From: Candidatus Dojkabacteria bacterium CG_4_10_14_0_2_um_filter_Dojkabacteria_WS6_41_15
GTDB lineage: Bacteria; Patescibacteriota; Dojkabacteria; GCA-002793355
Assembly: GCA_002793355.1 (NCBI GenBank)
Contig: PFQB01000110.1
Location: 1-5,595 of the forward strand
Direction of reading: 5' to 3'
Length of the DNA stretch: 5,595 bases
Below, piece by piece: positions 5,252-5,595 of the stretch (its first letter is position 1; every line of letters starts with the position of its first letter). A program made the translations under genes and the position numbers. A model generated the notes under the pieces. That model was not told the origin of the DNA, searched no databases, and worked only from the letters and a program-made list of their open reading frames with translations.

Positions 5252-5460
5252 CGATACCTATAAACTATTTTACCTTGGCTCGGATCATACTCCGAAACCT
5301 CTATTTTCACTTTATCATTTTCTGTGATGACAATGTGGTTCATTCTTATTTTCCCGGATACATAACAGATGAACTGTCGTGTCTTTCCATTGTACTCGAC
5401 CTCTATCTTGTACTTCCCATCAGGGAGCGAAGAGAGAACTTTTCCGTCGAGCGATATCAT
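5248..5460 (-). CDS. infA: Translation initiation factor IF-1
   Basis: IF-1 is a single OB-fold factor that occupies the A site of the 30S subunit during initiation. The 70-residue protein has GKVLSSLPDGKYKIEVE (6-22), YVSGKIRMNHIVI (33-45) matching the family's HISGKMRKNYIRI, and the ending SEYDPSQGKIVYRYR matching LTPYDLSKGRIVFRSR. I start at the ATG at 5460; an upstream TTG at 5499 would add 13 residues that match nothing in IF-1 and would cover the -35 and -10 boxes of its promoter. The ATG lies only about 3-5 bases after the predicted start of transcription from the proximal promoter, so that mRNA is nearly leaderless and has no Shine-Dalgarno site. The UGA stop overlaps the rpmJ start, showing that UGA is a stop in this organism. 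Confidence 0.97.
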   Translation of the reverse strand: MISLDGKVLSSLPDGKYKIEVEYNGKTRQFICYVSGKIRMNHIVITENDKVKIEVSEYDPSQGKIVYRYR

Positions 5461-5470
5461 AAGACGCTTA

Positions 5471-5499
5471 ATTATATCAGAGGAAATCTGACATAGCAA
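5471..5499 (-). promoter_or_regulatory. Proximal promoter of infA
   Basis: On the minus strand TTGCTA (-35, 5499-5494), a 17-base spacer and a perfect TATAAT (-10, 5476-5471) preceded by TGA form an extended -10 sigma70-type promoter. The -10 box ends 10 bases before the infA ATG, so transcription should start about 3-5 bases before it, giving a nearly leaderless message. Confidence 0.7.
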
Positions 5500-5517
5500 C
5501 TAATTTAGCTTGACGGC

Positions 5518-5546
5518 ATTCTACCTGTTGGATACTGCTTTGTCAA
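5518..5546 (-). promoter_or_regulatory. Distal promoter of the ribosomal operon
   Basis: On the minus strand a perfect TTGACA (-35, 5546-5541), a 17-base spacer and TAGAAT (-10, 5523-5518, five of six bases) form the strongest promoter match in the window. Transcription would start near 5511 and give a leader of about 50 bases before infA. It lies just upstream of the proximal promoter, so the operon appears to have two start sites. Confidence 0.8.
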
Positions 5547-5581
5547 CACTGCGATATGTATCAAGTCAAATGCGACAAAGC
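5537..5581. repeat. Inverted repeat overlapping the distal -35 box
   Basis: GCTTTGTC at 5537-5544 and GACAAAGC at 5574-5581 are a perfect 8-bp inverted repeat with 29 bases between. The left arm covers part of the -35 box of the distal promoter. It could be a paired operator site, or chance. Confidence 0.3.
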
Positions 5582-5595
5582 GAATTCATGCGGTG

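Noticed and set aside
4955..5263. 102-residue plus-strand reading frame
   Set aside because: It is antisense to rpsM and rpmJ; rpmJ is the real small gene here.
5461..5499. TTG-start N-terminal extension of IF-1
   Set aside because: The extra 13 residues do not match IF-1 and overlie a good promoter.
5496..5595. End of an upstream minus-strand gene (for example map)
   Set aside because: All minus-strand frames close within about 35 bases of the right edge, leaving too few residues to identify anything.

Overview
The window looks like part of a streamlined, fairly AT-rich bacterial chromosome. Nine translation and transcription genes run on the minus strand in the order infA-rpmJ-rpsM-rpsK-rpsD-rpoA-rplQ-rplM-rpsI. 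Genes overlap or sit a few bases apart, Shine-Dalgarno sites are weak, L36 and S11 are enlarged, and the RNase P RNA is very small. I infer a reduced-genome lineage, most likely Candidate Phyla Radiation (Patescibacteria); the phylum is not proven. infA ends in UGA exactly where IF-1 should end and no gene needs UGA as a sense codon, so the standard bacterial code fits.

Layout. Bases 1-75 hold two tight hairpins and a candidate -10 box reading left, probably the leader of a gene outside the window. Bases 102-194 are a long nested palindrome. Bases 182-420 encode on the minus strand an RNase P RNA of only about 239 nt, with an extended -10 promoter at 427-435. Bases 470-1243 (plus strand) encode a 257-residue relative of the ComM/YifB (Mg-chelatase-like) family in which the ATPase centre is missing or ruined. 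Bases 1244-1439 hold no convincing gene; they contain a stem-loop and the operon terminator. From 1440 to 5460 the minus strand carries the ribosomal/RNA polymerase operon. Bases 5461-5595 hold two tandem sigma70-type promoters, the nearer one giving an almost leaderless infA mRNA.

The operon makes initiation factor IF-1, 30S proteins S13, S11, S4 and S9, 50S proteins L36, L17 and L13, and RNA polymerase alpha. Transcription should start at 5463-5511 and end at the hairpin at 1392-1420, facing the convergent ComM-like gene. The RNase P RNA is transcribed divergently from that gene. The items most worth a second look are the miniature RNase P RNA with its palindromic trailer, the ATPase-less ComM-like protein, and the alpha subunit whose C-terminal domain has lost the usual DNA-contacting residues.
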